In this document: positions 1-8,667 of the stretch, piece by piece | Numbering within the stretch: position 1 is the first letter of the stretch | Layout: each line of letters starts with the position of its first letter | From: an uncultured Desulfobacterium sp. | Lineage (GTDB): Bacteria; Desulfobacterota; DSM-4660; Desulfatiglandales; Desulfatiglandaceae | Direction of reading: 5' to 3' | NCBI GenBank assembly: GCA_900258555.1 | Contig: LT984854.1 | Span: 1,557,681-1,602,048, forward strand | DNA: 44,368 nucleotides | Notes under the pieces: generated by a model | Database searches by the model: none | Seen by the model: the letters and a program-made list of their open reading frames with translations, nothing else | Told to the model about the DNA's origin: nothing | Made by a program: the position numbers and the translations under genes

Positions 1-93
1 AAAAGCAAGAAGGGGAGCCGATTCCTGATGATAGTCGATTTGAAATCGACCCCTCATAAAACCCCTCGACTTATAGTCGAGGGTGGTTTAGTT
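1..93 (+). mobile_element. IS200/IS605-type element, right end (partial copy 1)
   Basis: This stretch is nearly identical to 40966-41058, the right part of the complete copy at 40745-41058. It encodes the last residues of an IS200-type TnpA (ending EGEPIPDDSRFEIDPS, then stop) and then a subterminal hairpin with arms CCCTCGAC and GTCGAGGG (about 63-83), the usual right-end palindrome of this family. The left part lies outside the window, so it is unknown whether this copy is full-length or carries the same internal deletion as copy 2. Confidence 0.85.
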
Positions 94-214
94 TTGAATT
101 AATTTTGAATTAAAAAGGAATCATCTTTTACATATTATCAATACTAGCCCCGAATCTAAAAACAATTTTTGCTGTTTCCGCTCTGGTATTACATTACCAA
201 GGAGATTAAGTAAC

Positions 215-682
215 ATGAAAAAAAAGTTTATATCCCTTATGGTGAATGGTGAATCGTATGATGTCGCTGTCCATCCCCATCAGACACTCCTTGAAGTCCT
301 TCGTGAGCAACTGGGCCTTACAGGTACTAAGGAAGGTTGCGGTAAAGGCGCGTGCGGGGCCTGCACAGTTTTGATAGACGGTGAGGCGACGTTGGCCTGT
401 CTGACGCTGGTATTATCTGTTGAAGGAAAGAGTATTATTACTGTAGAAGGCCTGGCAAGGGCACAGGAATTGACACCGCTGCAAGAGTCATTTGTAGAGC
501 ATGGTGCTATACAGTGCGGATTTTGCACACCAGGAATGTTAATGGCCTCAACCGCCCTGCTTTCAAAAAACCCTCAGCCGGACGAGGGGGCTGTTCAGAG
601 GGCAATTTCCGGAAACCTGTGCCGCTGTACAGGATATGTAAAGATCGTTGAAGCAGTGGTTTCAGCAACTAAGGCAACGTAA
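215..682 (+). CDS. 2Fe-2S small subunit of a xanthine dehydrogenase-family molybdenum hydroxylase
   Basis: This 155-residue protein has the two-cluster architecture of CoxS/HcrC/XdhC-type small subunits. The plant-type ferredoxin loop GCGKGACGACT lies near residues 41-51, and the second cluster motifs QCGFCTPG and CRCTGY lie near residues 100-107 and 136-141. It passes electrons from the molybdopterin subunit to an FAD subunit or an external acceptor, in the cytoplasm. An AAGGAG ribosome site sits 9-14 bases before the ATG. The large subunit follows 235 bp downstream, while the FAD-binding middle subunit usual in this family is absent from the window. The substrate cannot be inferred from the sequence alone. 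Confidence 0.93.
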   Translation: MKKKFISLMVNGESYDVAVHPHQTLLEVLREQLGLTGTKEGCGKGACGACTVLIDGEATLACLTLVLSVEGKSIITVEGLARAQELTPLQESFVEHGAIQCGFCTPGMLMASTALLSKNPQPDEGAVQRAISGNLCRCTGYVKIVEAVVSATKAT

Positions 683-765
683 TAGATATCGGACGATTTT
701 TATTGATTGTTGGCCAATGGCATTAACTTAACGATTCTTAATAAGCCAGAGAATTTGAACCGCAG

Positions 766-858
766 AATATCGAACAAGGAATGTCGAATGTCGAAGTAAT
801 GAATCACCTTTTTTTCTTGAGCCCTTACTTCTTCATTCGTAATTCCTTGTTCGATATT
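766..858. repeat. Inverted repeat in the gap between the hydroxylase subunits
   Basis: The arms AATATCGAACAAGGAAT (766-782) and its exact reverse complement (842-858) flank about 59 bp. The pairing continues imperfectly inward (TCGAA / TTCAT-type segments), so the unit could form a long hairpin. It splits two genes that are normally adjacent. I recall similar dispersed repeats in Desulfobacterota genomes, but other copies cannot be checked here. Confidence 0.75.
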
Positions 859-917
859 GGATATTCCCTTGAATTAATGACATTGAATTTTATGCAGCAG
901 AGGAGCGACGATATCAC

Positions 918-3284
918 ATGGGCAAACCAGATTATTCAGTAATCGGCAAGAGAAAGCCAAGGATAGACGCCGTAGCAAAAGTAACAGGCGAGGCAACGTA
1001 TACAGATGACATGTCATTTCCAGGGATGCTGTATGCGAAGATTCTCCGAAGTCCCCATGCCCATGCGCGTATTGTCCATATTGACACCGGCCGTGCTGAA
1101 CGTCTTCCCGGGGTAAGGGCGGTAGTAACCGGAAAAGACACGCCGGGCATTGCTTATGGGGCGGTGGATACAGAAAGATATCTTCCCCCTCATATGGCAG
1201 GACAAGTCCCTGTTTACCCTAATGACAAACATCCGCTTGCCATGGAAAAGGTGCGTTACATCGGCGATGAGGTTGCGGCCGTTGCAGCAGTTGATGAGGC
1301 AACGGCCATTGAGGCACTGGAATTGATTGATGTAGTATATGAGACATTGCCCGCTGTCTTTGATCCTGTAACGGCAATGGCAGATGATGCACCTAAGATC
1401 CATGACTTCGCCGAAAAAAATATCTGCAACAAGATCTACTGGGATTTTGGCGATGTGGAAAAGGGTTTTGATAAGGCTGATCATATACGTGAAGACCGGT
1501 TTACCACTGGTCCAGTAACACATACGCCCCTCGAGCCCAGGGGATGCGTAGCGCTGTTTGACCAGTCCGGAAAGCTGACCGTGTGGACTTCAACCCAGTC
1601 GCCCTATATTCGGAGGCAGCAGTTGTCAAAGGCCCTGAATATGTCCGAAAGCAGTATCAGGGTCATCACCCCCTGTGTTGGCGGCGGATTCGGGGGGAAG
1701 GTCTGTTTTTGCGAACCGGATTTTCACGCGGCCCTGCTTTCACGCATAACCAGAAAACCTGTTAAGATCACCTATACGCGAGAAGAGGAATTCATTGCCA
1801 CATCCAGGCGACATCCCATGATTATTGAGCTGAAAACAGGAGTCACAAAAGACGGCAGCCTCACGGCCATCCAGTGCCATATCATCGCTGACGGCGGCGC
1901 ATATACACACACTGGCCCTGTGGTGATGTACCTGGCCGGCGCATTTCTGGCAACCGCCTACCGTTTGCCCAATATCAGGTTCAGCGGTTTAAGGGTATTT
2001 ACCAACAATATGCCGTGTGGTCCCCAAAGGGGCCATGGCGCTGTCCAGCCACGATTTGCTGCTGAGTCTCAACTGGACATGATTGCAGAAGATTTGGGGA
2101 TTGATCCTGCGGAGATCAGATTGAAAAATATCCTGCAGCCTGGAGATACCACAGCCAACAAATTTCTTGTAAGGACATGCGGGTTAAAAGAATGTATCGA
2201 ATTAAGCTCAGAGCAGACCAATTGGAAACAACGTCGTGCAGCGCCTGTACCAGATAAAGGCATCGGCATTTCTGTAGGGGCGTTTATTTCCGGAATGGCC
2301 ATTCCGCCCCATACCTCCAGTGGAGCTTTGGTAAAGCTGCATGAGGACGGGGCAGTAACACTGTTAACAGGGGTAACGGATATCGGTCAGGGCTCCGACA
2401 CCATTCTGGCCCAGATCGTGGCCGACGAACTTGGTGTGGCCTTTGAAGATGTTCGGGTTATATCAAGTGATACAGAACTTACCCCTGTCCATGCAGGCAG
2501 TTATTCCAGCCGGGGTGCTTACTGGGGTGGTAAGGCGGTAAAGGCAGCGGCGCTGGATGCAAAAAGGCAGCTCTTTCAGGTGGCGGCCTCTTTGTTGGAA
2601 GCAAATCCGGATGATCTGGAGGCCCGTGACAGGATGATTTTTGTAAAAGGATCTCCAGACCGGGCAATCCCCACCAAAGGGGTCGTCCTGGCCAGTATGA
2701 TGGAAAGCGACGGAAACCCCATTATGGGAAGGGGATTTTATAAGGCCAATGTAGATTATGTCAACTTTGAGACCGGAGAGGGAAACGTCACCGGGGCCTA
2801 CAGCTTTGAATCTCAAATAGCGGAGGTTGATGTGGATTTCGAATCCGGAAAGGCCAGGCTTTTAAAAATGACCATCGGGCACGACACAGGCACAACGATC
2901 AATCCCATGTCCGTTGAGGGCCAGTTGGAAGGGTCAGTATCCATGGGCATGGGGCAGGCACTGTTTGAGGAATCCGTCAGTAGGGAAGGGCTTATAATGA
3001 ACCCGTCTTTTGTTGAGTACGGACTTCATACGGCTATGGACATGGCAGATGTAGCTTGCATACTGGTGGACACGGAAAATCCCGATGACCCGTTTGAGCC
3101 CAAGGAGGCCGGAGAAGGCACACAAGTGGCCACGCCCTCAGCCATCGCTAATGCCATTTATAATGCAACCGGTGTAAGGATAAAAGAACTGCCCATAACC
3201 CGTGAAAAGATATTAAGGGAATTGAGGATAAGGCACATTAAAATTACATGCCAGGTGGGATCGTCCATAAGCATTTTTGTTTAG
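918..3284 (+). CDS. Molybdopterin-binding large subunit of a xanthine dehydrogenase-family hydroxylase
   Basis: The protein has 788 residues, close to the family norm. The N-terminal a/b-hammerhead domain begins with the segment containing DAVAKVTGEATYTDD and RSPHAHARI. The molybdopterin-binding domains follow, with GGGFGGK, GPQRGHG and a C-terminal EAGEG segment whose glutamate matches the catalytic base of this family. It hydroxylates or dehydroxylates an aromatic, purine or aldehyde substrate using a molybdenum cofactor. The ATG follows an AGAGGAG ribosome site. The last 15 or so residues (rich in I, V and S) extend past the usual end and may be divergent or reflect loss of the native 3' end. 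The partner small subunit lies upstream; no FAD subunit or cofactor-maturation gene is seen nearby. Confidence 0.92.
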   Translation: MGKPDYSVIGKRKPRIDAVAKVTGEATYTDDMSFPGMLYAKILRSPHAHARIVHIDTGRAERLPGVRAVVTGKDTPGIAYGAVDTERYLPPHMAGQVPVYPNDKHPLAMEKVRYIGDEVAAVAAVDEATAIEALELIDVVYETLPAVFDPVTAMADDAPKIHDFAEKNICNKIYWDFGDVEKGFDKADHIREDRFTTGPVTHTPLEPRGCVALFDQSGKLTVWTSTQSPYIRRQQLSKALNMSESSIRVITPCVGGGFGGKVCFCEPDFHAALLSRITRKPVKITYTREEEFIATSRRHPMIIELKTGVTKDGSLTAIQCHIIADGGAYTHTGPVVMYLAGAFLATAYRLPNIRFSGLRVFTNNMPCGPQRGHGAVQPRFAAESQLDMIAEDLGIDPAEIRLKNILQPGDTTANKFLVRTCGLKECIELSSEQTNWKQRRAAPVPDKGIGISVGAFISGMAIPPHTSSGALVKLHEDGAVTLLTGVTDIGQGSDTILAQIVADELGVAFEDVRVISSDTELTPVHAGSYSSRGAYWGGKAVKAAALDAKRQLFQVAASLLEANPDDLEARDRMIFVKGSPDRAIPTKGVVLASMMESDGNPIMGRGFYKANVDYVNFETGEGNVTGAYSFESQIAEVDVDFESGKARLLKMTIGHDTGTTINPMSVEGQLEGSVSMGMGQALFEESVSREGLIMNPSFVEYGLHTAMDMADVACILVDTENPDDPFEPKEAGEGTQVATPSAIANAIYNATGVRIKELPITREKILRELRIRHIKITCQVGSSISIFV

Positions 3285-3352
3285 TATCCTTTCACACAAC
3301 TTGAGCATATTGACCCGAGTCATGCCAATTAGAAGAATTAAGGGGTTTTGAC

Positions 3353-4813
3353 TTATCCGTTCCGCCGGATTCCGCCTTTAGGGGTAAAGGCTGTAACAAC
3401 GAGACCTACAACAGCAGCCGCCAGGGCAGCTACGAATACAGATTCGACAGCACCTGTGAGTGCCCCGCGCAACGTTGCATCTGCTGCGGCTGCACTGGTG
3501 CTAAAAGGCTTCATCAGATCTTGCAGCGACATTACCTCCGGATGTACTCCAGCCGCCTTTAAATTTGCGGCCAGTCTTACACTTAGGATCAGGCCCATGA
3601 CGCTTACGCCCAAAGCGCCCCCGATTACGCGCGAAAACTGAAGGGTCGCCGTAGCCGTGCCAAGCTTATTGCGATCAACACTGTTTTGAATGGCAATCAT
3701 AAAGGCCGGTACAGTCAGTCCCATGCCGACACCCATTAAAACCATGTTAAGCATTACTCGTATAATGGATGTGTCAGTGGTAACAAGGGACATGAATAGT
3801 GCGCCCAGTGTGAGCAAGACCATACCAACCAGGACAATCGTTCGATAGCTATAATGCAATAGGAGCCTGGTGCCTATGACGCTTGAAAAGACCCATCCCA
3901 GCATTTGCGGGGTCAAGGCGCTGCCGGCGACTGTGGCGCTCTTTTCCAGTGATAATTGCACAAACAGGGGCACAAAGGAAGTACTGCCAAACAGGACCCA
4001 ACCGGCGAGTATGCCGTGAGCAATTCCTACTGCAAAGAGACGCTCTCGAAACAGTGTCAGAGGCAAGATCGGGTCAGCCGCTGCTCGTTCGGCAACAACG
4101 AGTGCAATAAAGAGTATCGCGGATGAGATAAGCAATACCAGGCCTGAGAATGTTCCAAGCTGAAAGAGGCTGAGCAGTAGAACCACGACACCGGAGGTCA
4201 AAAGGACGGCTCCAAGGTAATCAATCCGCGGGTGTGCCTTTTTTTCATTCCCCTCTCGCAGGCCGGCCAATAACAGGATGCTTGCCAGACATCCCGGTAG
4301 CAGGTTGACATAGAAAACCCATCGCCAGGATAATTTATCCACCAGAAACCCGCCCAATAGCGGGCCGACTATCGAGGCAAAGCCCCAGACACCTGAAAAA
4401 AAACCCTGCATCCGAGCGCGCTCTTCAAAGGAAAACATATCGCCGATGATGATAAAGGAAAGTGGCATAAGTCCTCCTGCACCCATGCCTTGCAGGGTTC
4501 GAAAGCAAATCAGTTGATCCATGCTATGAGATTGACCGCTGAGCATTGATCCGGTAAGAAAGAGGGCCATAGCGATTAGAAAAATGGTTTTGCGGCCATA
4601 GGTATCTGAAAATTTGCCATATATCGGTATAGTTGTAGTAGAGGCCACCATGTAAGCTGAAAAGACCCAGCTATATCTATTCAAACCGCCCAGTTGGTTT
4701 ACGATAGTGGGCATGGCTGTTGCGACCACCGTCATTTCGATAGCAGACATAAACAGACTGAGCATAACACCGAGGGTGACAATGGCAACTTTACTGTCAG
4801 ACATTTCTTTCAT
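3353..4813 (-). CDS. MFS drug-type exporter, DHA2 (14-TMS) family
   Basis: This 486-residue, highly hydrophobic protein has the layout of EmrB/QacA-type transporters. The first helix ends with the MTVVATAMPTIV segment (motif D-like), the loop GKFSDTYGRK is the MFS motif A, and RTLQGMGAGG matches motif B. About 14 membrane segments can be counted. It would export drugs or other hydrophobic compounds by proton antiport across the inner membrane. The gene converges with the hydroxylase large subunit (69 bp apart). Start could be the first ATG (4811-4813) or a second one three codons later. No periplasmic adaptor (EmrA) or outer-membrane channel is adjacent. A 16-bp palindrome 90 bp upstream may be an operator. 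Confidence 0.9.
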   Translation of the reverse strand: MKEMSDSKVAIVTLGVMLSLFMSAIEMTVVATAMPTIVNQLGGLNRYSWVFSAYMVASTTTIPIYGKFSDTYGRKTIFLIAMALFLTGSMLSGQSHSMDQLICFRTLQGMGAGGLMPLSFIIIGDMFSFEERARMQGFFSGVWGFASIVGPLLGGFLVDKLSWRWVFYVNLLPGCLASILLLAGLREGNEKKAHPRIDYLGAVLLTSGVVVLLLSLFQLGTFSGLVLLISSAILFIALVVAERAAADPILPLTLFRERLFAVGIAHGILAGWVLFGSTSFVPLFVQLSLEKSATVAGSALTPQMLGWVFSSVIGTRLLLHYSYRTIVLVGMVLLTLGALFMSLVTTDTSIIRVMLNMVLMGVGMGLTVPAFMIAIQNSVDRNKLGTATATLQFSRVIGGALGVSVMGLILSVRLAANLKAAGVHPEVMSLQDLMKPFSTSAAAADATLRGALTGAVESVFVAALAAAVVGLVVTAFTPKGGIRRNG

Positions 4814-4899
4814 TAGATCAGGACAAATCTAAGGGTTATTAAAATCAATCAAAACAAAATATGTTACGCCGACAACCTGGGCCTGCTTCGGTATTCAGC

Positions 4900-4915
4900 C
4901 TACTCACCTGAGTAG
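4900..4915. promoter_or_regulatory. Possible operator palindrome upstream of the MFS gene
   Basis: CTACTCACCTGAGTAG is a perfect two-arm palindrome (7-bp arms, 2-bp centre). On the minus strand a TTGACT sequence overlaps its edge, which could be a -35 box. A TetR- or MarR-type repressor site is one reading, but no regulator gene is adjacent. The remainder of the gap 4814-5208 holds no convincing gene. Confidence 0.3.
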
Positions 4916-5208
4916 TCAAATTAAAATTAAAGTTGAAATAAACTGGTCTGTCAATCTTGATGATCTCGTAAAAAGTCAAAAATCACCTTTTTACTCTTAA
5001 TGGGTCTTGTGTCTTATCGCTGTTGAGGTCGGAAGGAAAAAGGAAGGAAATCTAAGGTAGAATCCCATGGCACAGCTTTCACAATCTATCTTATTCTTTA
5101 TGTTTCTGAATGGCTTGAAAGGTGGAAGGCTTTCCACTGTCACAAACCCATCAAACGAAAAAAGAGCAAACCAGACATTTTCTAACTTGCTCTTATCATT
5201 CGTATTTC

Positions 5209-5284
5209 TGGTGGAGCTGATCGGGATCGAACCGACGACCTCATGACTGCCAGTCATGCGCTCTCCCAACTGAGCTACAGCCCC
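5209..5284 (-). tRNA. tRNA-Ala (anticodon GGC)
   Basis: Read on the minus strand this is a complete cloverleaf: acceptor GGGGCTG pairs with CAGCTCC, the D arm contains AGCTCAGTTGGGAGAGC, the anticodon arm is CATGA-CTGGCAG-TCATG with anticodon GGC, the T arm contains GGTTCGATCCC, and CCA is encoded. Length is 76 nt. Confidence 0.95.
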
Positions 5285-5295
5285 AAAATTTTTTT

Positions 5296-5325
5296 AACCT
5301 ATCAGATGCTGAATGATAAAGTCAA
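5296..5325 (-). promoter_or_regulatory. Promoter for tRNA-Ala
   Basis: On the minus strand TTGACT (5320-5325) and TAGGTT (5296-5301) are separated by 18 nt and lie 12 nt before the tRNA-Ala 5' end. The -35 is near consensus, the -10 weaker. Confidence 0.6.
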
Positions 5326-5332
5326 TATGCTA

Positions 5333-5362
5333 TTGACATAGGTTTTAGGTTTTAATTATAAT
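5333..5362 (+). promoter_or_regulatory. Consensus promoter for tRNA-Leu
   Basis: TTGACA (5333-5338) and TATAAT (5357-5362) are both perfect sigma-70 hexamers with an 18-nt spacer, 13 nt before the tRNA-Leu 5' end. It forms a divergent pair with the tRNA-Ala promoter. Confidence 0.85.
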
Positions 5363-5375
5363 TTTTTGATTAAAT

Positions 5376-5463
5376 GCCGGAGTGGTGAAACTGGTAGACG
5401 CGCTGGACTCAAAATCCAGTGGACCTTGCGTCCATGTCGGTTCGATTCCGACCTCCGGCACCA
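5376..5463 (+). tRNA. tRNA-Leu (anticodon CAA)
   Basis: The 88-nt gene has acceptor GCCGGAG pairing with CTCCGGC, an anticodon arm CTGGA-CTCAAAA-TCCAG with anticodon CAA, a long class II variable arm, a T arm with GGTTCGATTCC and an encoded CCA end. Confidence 0.95.
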
Positions 5464-5483
5464 ATAAATCTTAAGACAACCAA

Positions 5484-5512
5484 GAGGGGTTCACCATTCA
5501 GGTCAACCCCTC
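5484..5512 (+). terminator. Rho-independent terminator after tRNA-Leu
   Basis: The arms GAGGGGTT and AACCCCTC form an 8-bp GC-rich stem, extended inward by ACC/GGT after a mismatch, followed by a short T-rich run (gattatttt). It lies 20 nt after the CCA end. Confidence 0.75.
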
Positions 5513-5534
5513 GATTATTTTAGGCTTGCTTATT

Positions 5535-6563
5535 ATGAAGATAACAGACGCCGTAGTCAGTGAGACAATATACCTGGCACTTAAAGGACTTATACTTACA
5601 ATCAGGCTTACACCTCACACAATAGCCATGACCGTTGGGAGAATCCTGGGCCTGCTTTTTTTTCTGGTCAGTCCGTACTACAGGAAAATGGTCGCTCTTC
5701 AGATGAAAGCCGCCTTGGGACCTGTTTACAACAAAAAACTCCTTTTTAAGGCCTTCCTTCACTTCGGCATTCTACCTATTGAGATGATAAAATTCGTCTA
5801 CCTTGATGATGCTGAAGTAAAAAAGAGGCTGGTTGTGCATGGCACAGAGAATGTGGAAGCGGCGCTTAAAACAGGCAGGCCCATCATGGTCATAACCGGC
5901 CATATAGGCAATTGGGAGATCCTTCCCAATATTACCAGATACATAGGCGGAAAGATTCATATTGTAATGGACATCAGGAGAGACCCGAAACAAGAGGGCA
6001 TTATAACCGATATCCGCTCGCACATCCCCGATATTGTCATTCTCCCCCCAAAAGGAGGTGTGATTTCAATGTTAATCGGGGCACTCAAGGAGGGAAAGCG
6101 CGTCGGAATGATGGTTGATCAGAGGCACATGCGCAAGTACGGGCTGGTTTGCGATTTCCTGGGAATGCCTGCACCCACAACGCCGGCACCCGCATTTATC
6201 GCTCTAAAGGCGGATGCATTAATTCAGCCGGTCTTTATGAAGAGAAAAGCGGGGAAGATGTATTCCGTGTTTTTTGAAAAGCCGGTTGACCCCCGCGATT
6301 TTGGAGCATTTGACAAGAACATTGTAAGGTTGAGTGACGGCGCGAAAACAGAGGCCGTTCAAAGATTGAGTAATCATATACAATCTCTGGTAAGCTCTGT
6401 AATAATGGCCACCCCTGATCAGTGGCTTTGGCTGCATGGCCGATGGTTGAGGCGTAAGGACATGAGAGAAGTCATAAAAAAAGGACTTGATTTCAAAACA
6501 ATTGTATCTGAGCAGGCTGAACAGATCAGGCGAGGGAAAATGCCTTCTGAGGATGAAAAATAA
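5535..6563 (+). CDS. LpxL/HtrB-type lysophospholipid acyltransferase
   Basis: The family transfers an acyl chain to a lipid A precursor or a related glycolipid at the inner membrane. Motifs visible are an N-terminal hydrophobic segment (about residues 20-50), the catalytic HxxxxE box in GHIGNWEIL, and a MMVDQRH segment followed by FLGMPAPTTPAPAFIALK, typical of the LpxL/LpxM superfamily. Length (about 342 residues) is close to the family norm of about 300, with a basic C-terminal extension. I chose the ATG at 5535; a TTG three codons upstream is also possible. The gene begins just after the tRNA-Leu terminator and is followed 20 bp later by the DsbA-like gene, so the two may be co-transcribed. 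The precise acceptor is not determinable. Confidence 0.88.
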   Translation: MKITDAVVSETIYLALKGLILTIRLTPHTIAMTVGRILGLLFFLVSPYYRKMVALQMKAALGPVYNKKLLFKAFLHFGILPIEMIKFVYLDDAEVKKRLVVHGTENVEAALKTGRPIMVITGHIGNWEILPNITRYIGGKIHIVMDIRRDPKQEGIITDIRSHIPDIVILPPKGGVISMLIGALKEGKRVGMMVDQRHMRKYGLVCDFLGMPAPTTPAPAFIALKADALIQPVFMKRKAGKMYSVFFEKPVDPRDFGAFDKNIVRLSDGAKTEAVQRLSNHIQSLVSSVIMATPDQWLWLHGRWLRRKDMREVIKKGLDFKTIVSEQAEQIRRGKMPSEDEK

Positions 6564-6583
6564 AATACCGTATGGAGACAATG

Positions 6584-7219
6584 ATGGAATATCCGGTGCT
6601 GGATGTATTTTTTGATTATGTTTGACCCTGGTGCTACTTCATTACTGGACGTATTGATCGCCTTAAAAAGAATTATGAAATTGAGATAAGACTGGTCGCC
6701 TTTCCACTCAGGCCTGATACCCCTCAGGAGGGGACCAGCATTGAAAAAATAATGTTAGATCGAGGCGCTGATCCTGCTGTGGTACAGGCGCGGCTGGAGC
6801 AGGTTGCGAGTCTGGAGGGTCTGGCCTTTGGAAAGCGGTCAATGACTTTCAACAGCCGCCTGGCACAGGAGGTGGGAAAGTGGGCCGAATGCATGGGACG
6901 GGGAGAAGAGTTTCATAATGCTGTGTTTAAGGCATGTCTTGTGGAGGGAAAAAACATAGCCCTTGCCTCCACCTTATTGGATGTGGCCGTCTCAGCAGGG
7001 CTTTCCGAGGTAGAAACCGAAAAGGTGATAGAGAAAAGACAGTTCAAAGGACAGGTGGAATCGGATTGGTCACATTGTAAGATGATGAATGTTATAGTGG
7101 TTCCTACTCTGGCATTGGGAGATAAAACGCTTGCAGGTGCACATCCGTATGAAAAAATGGAAAGGTTTTTAAGAGATAATAATATAAGACATCGTAATAT
7201 AACAGATAAAATATGCTGA
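6584..7219 (+). CDS. DsbA/FrnE-like oxidoreductase, probable selenoprotein (UxxC active site)
   Basis: From the ATG at 6584 (GGAG ribosome site at 6574-6577) the frame reads MEYPVLDVFFDYV, then TGA (6623-6625), then PWCYFITGRIDRL and onward to the stop at 7219, about 211 residues. The TGA falls exactly on the first active-site cysteine of the CPWC motif of DsbA/FrnE-type thioredoxin-fold proteins, and the frame on both sides is family-like (AFPLRP, AGLSEVETEKVI, VVPTLALG). The same window carries the selC tRNA, so recoding as selenocysteine (UPWC) is the best reading. The protein would be a thiol-disulfide oxidoreductase. A conventional gene caller would start at 6752 and lose the active site. 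I could not fold a convincing bacterial SECIS hairpin by eye. The alternative is a nonsense-mutated pseudogene. Confidence 0.8.
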
Positions 7220-7234
7220 AAAATAGAAATGGAT

Positions 7235-7498
7235 TCAGTTCCCCCAGATATATTCCCAGAGTTCTTCCTGTTCCCGCAATATTTCTTCTTCAATTGAATA
7301 ATTTCTGTTGAAGGCCTTCATCTTTCTTTCATTCGGATCGTATTTGTTTCCCTTGCTGTCAAAAAGAGTTTTACATACAGGGCACTTGAGACTTTTTTGC
7401 TCCTCATAACCGCTCTGCACCAGGACAGGATGCGTGGGGCAGGCAGGGCATCTTGGTTCAGTGCTGTTTCGCCCGGCATTATCTTTTGTCCACCACAT
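7235..7498 (-). CDS. Small zinc-ribbon protein of unknown function
   Basis: The 87-residue protein has two CxxC pairs, CPAC near residue 17 and CPVC near residue 39, 19 residues apart, consistent with a zinc ribbon. A charged helical C-terminal half follows (EEEILREQEELWEYIW). It is not a member of a family I can name. It lies on the opposite strand to the DsbA-like gene, converging with it 15 bp away, and downstream of the SprT-like gene on the same strand. No strong ribosome site is visible before the ATG. Confidence 0.6.
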   Translation of the reverse strand: MWWTKDNAGRNSTEPRCPACPTHPVLVQSGYEEQKSLKCPVCKTLFDSKGNKYDPNERKMKAFNRNYSIEEEILREQEELWEYIWGN

Positions 7499-7527
7499 GT
7501 GAAATTACCATGAAAAAGCAACAGGAT

Positions 7528-8640
7528 TCAGTTCAGAAGTCTGATTTCAGTGTTTCTGTGCACAATGCCTTTATGAATGACAAGTTCTTTACCAGCACTT
7601 ATCCCATCTTTCAATACAGATTTATCGTTTCTAATCGCTCTGCCTCTCACGGTTGATACCCTGGGATATTTATAATGAATATGTTCTTTAAGCTTAGCAT
7701 CAAGGATAACCGTCATGCATTTGGTATTATGTGATTTTATTTTGCTAGATACATCTTGGTTCAGCTTTGAACGAAATCCTTCAATAATGCCCACCGCAAA
7801 ATCGGTCATGCGGAAACGGTTGAGACGCCTCTTTCTGTTGTATTCCGTCCATTGGGAGGAAATGAAACGCCTGATAAAGTCATAAACATAACACGCGATT
7901 CTCACATTTGATCCTGTGCCGCTTATCTCAAGGACGCGACCCATGTTACCTTTTTCGAGGACATAGGAAGGGACCCAGATTCCGTAAACAAAATAAAAGT
8001 CCTGGAGCAGCCCTGCAAGATGATAGTCTTCCCTGAAATGTCGCAAGGCAGGGGTTCCGACAAACACGGTTATGATATCATGATTGTCATGGCTTTCAAT
8101 CAGCTCGACATTATATTTTAAAATCAGCTCGTGGGCCTTGAGCATTGCTGCTTCGGCCTCAAACCGGTTTTGGCTCTGGGCCAGGGCTATCAGTTTTTTA
8201 ACCCTTATCAGGATCTTGTCCTCTGATGTATAAGCAGATATCCTTTGATCAAGAAGGGCATAATTGCCTGAGGCCTTGGGATTGGCCCTCAACAGATGAC
8301 ACGCCTTTTTAAACTTTGGTCCATGCGGAGGCTCCAGACGGCCATCCAGCAATTGTTCGGTAAGCTGATGGGCCATTTCGTGGAGCAGGATCTCGCGGAC
8401 CGCATCCCAGGAATGATTAAGAACAAGATCCTTGCTTATGGAAATTTCATTCTTTTCACAGGACCAGGAGCCCCATCTGCCCTTCATGTCGCAGATGCTG
8501 AATATAGGTCTTTTTATGGCCAGTCTTAGGGAAGATTCAAGAACCCAAATGGCATTTTCCCACTCACAGGCAAGACCGTGCAAAATCCTGCGGCAAAGAT
8601 CTTCTTCTACGGCGATATGAGATGGTTTTTGATGTGCCAT
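7528..8640 (-). CDS. SprT-like metalloprotease fused to a DUF2786-type domain
   Basis: The N-terminal third is a SprT-like zinc peptidase domain. The HExxH motif appears as LLHEMAHQL, followed by a further conserved HGPKFKKAC segment in which the histidine is a likely third zinc ligand. The middle contains a DUF2786-like helical region (KKLIALAQ then FEAEAAMLKAHELILKYN), and the C-terminal part is a conserved domain usually found after DUF2786. The combination is known among bacterial and phage proteins of unknown substrate; relatives of SprT act on DNA-protein crosslinks. I chose the ATG at 8640; a TTG six codons upstream keeps the frame open. Expected location is cytoplasmic. Confidence 0.8.
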   Translation of the reverse strand: MAHQKPSHIAVEEDLCRRILHGLACEWENAIWVLESSLRLAIKRPIFSICDMKGRWGSWSCEKNEISISKDLVLNHSWDAVREILLHEMAHQLTEQLLDGRLEPPHGPKFKKACHLLRANPKASGNYALLDQRISAYTSEDKILIRVKKLIALAQSQNRFEAEAAMLKAHELILKYNVELIESHDNHDIITVFVGTPALRHFREDYHLAGLLQDFYFVYGIWVPSYVLEKGNMGRVLEISGTGSNVRIACYVYDFIRRFISSQWTEYNRKRRLNRFRMTDFAVGIIEGFRSKLNQDVSSKIKSHNTKCMTVILDAKLKEHIHYKYPRVSTVRGRAIRNDKSVLKDGISAGKELVIHKGIVHRNTEIRLLN

Positions 8641-8667
8641 GCGGCTCAGATCATTCAACCTAAAAAA

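Noticed and set aside
1014-1523. 169-codon frame opposite the hydroxylase large subunit
   Set aside because: Shadow of a well-supported gene; no domain and no ribosome site.
4997-5269. 90-codon minus-strand open frame
   Set aside because: It runs through most of the tRNA-Ala gene and shows no family-like sequence.
6623-6625. TGA as a simple nonsense mutation
   Set aside because: Not excluded, but its exact position at the catalytic cysteine and the presence of selC make selenocysteine the better reading.
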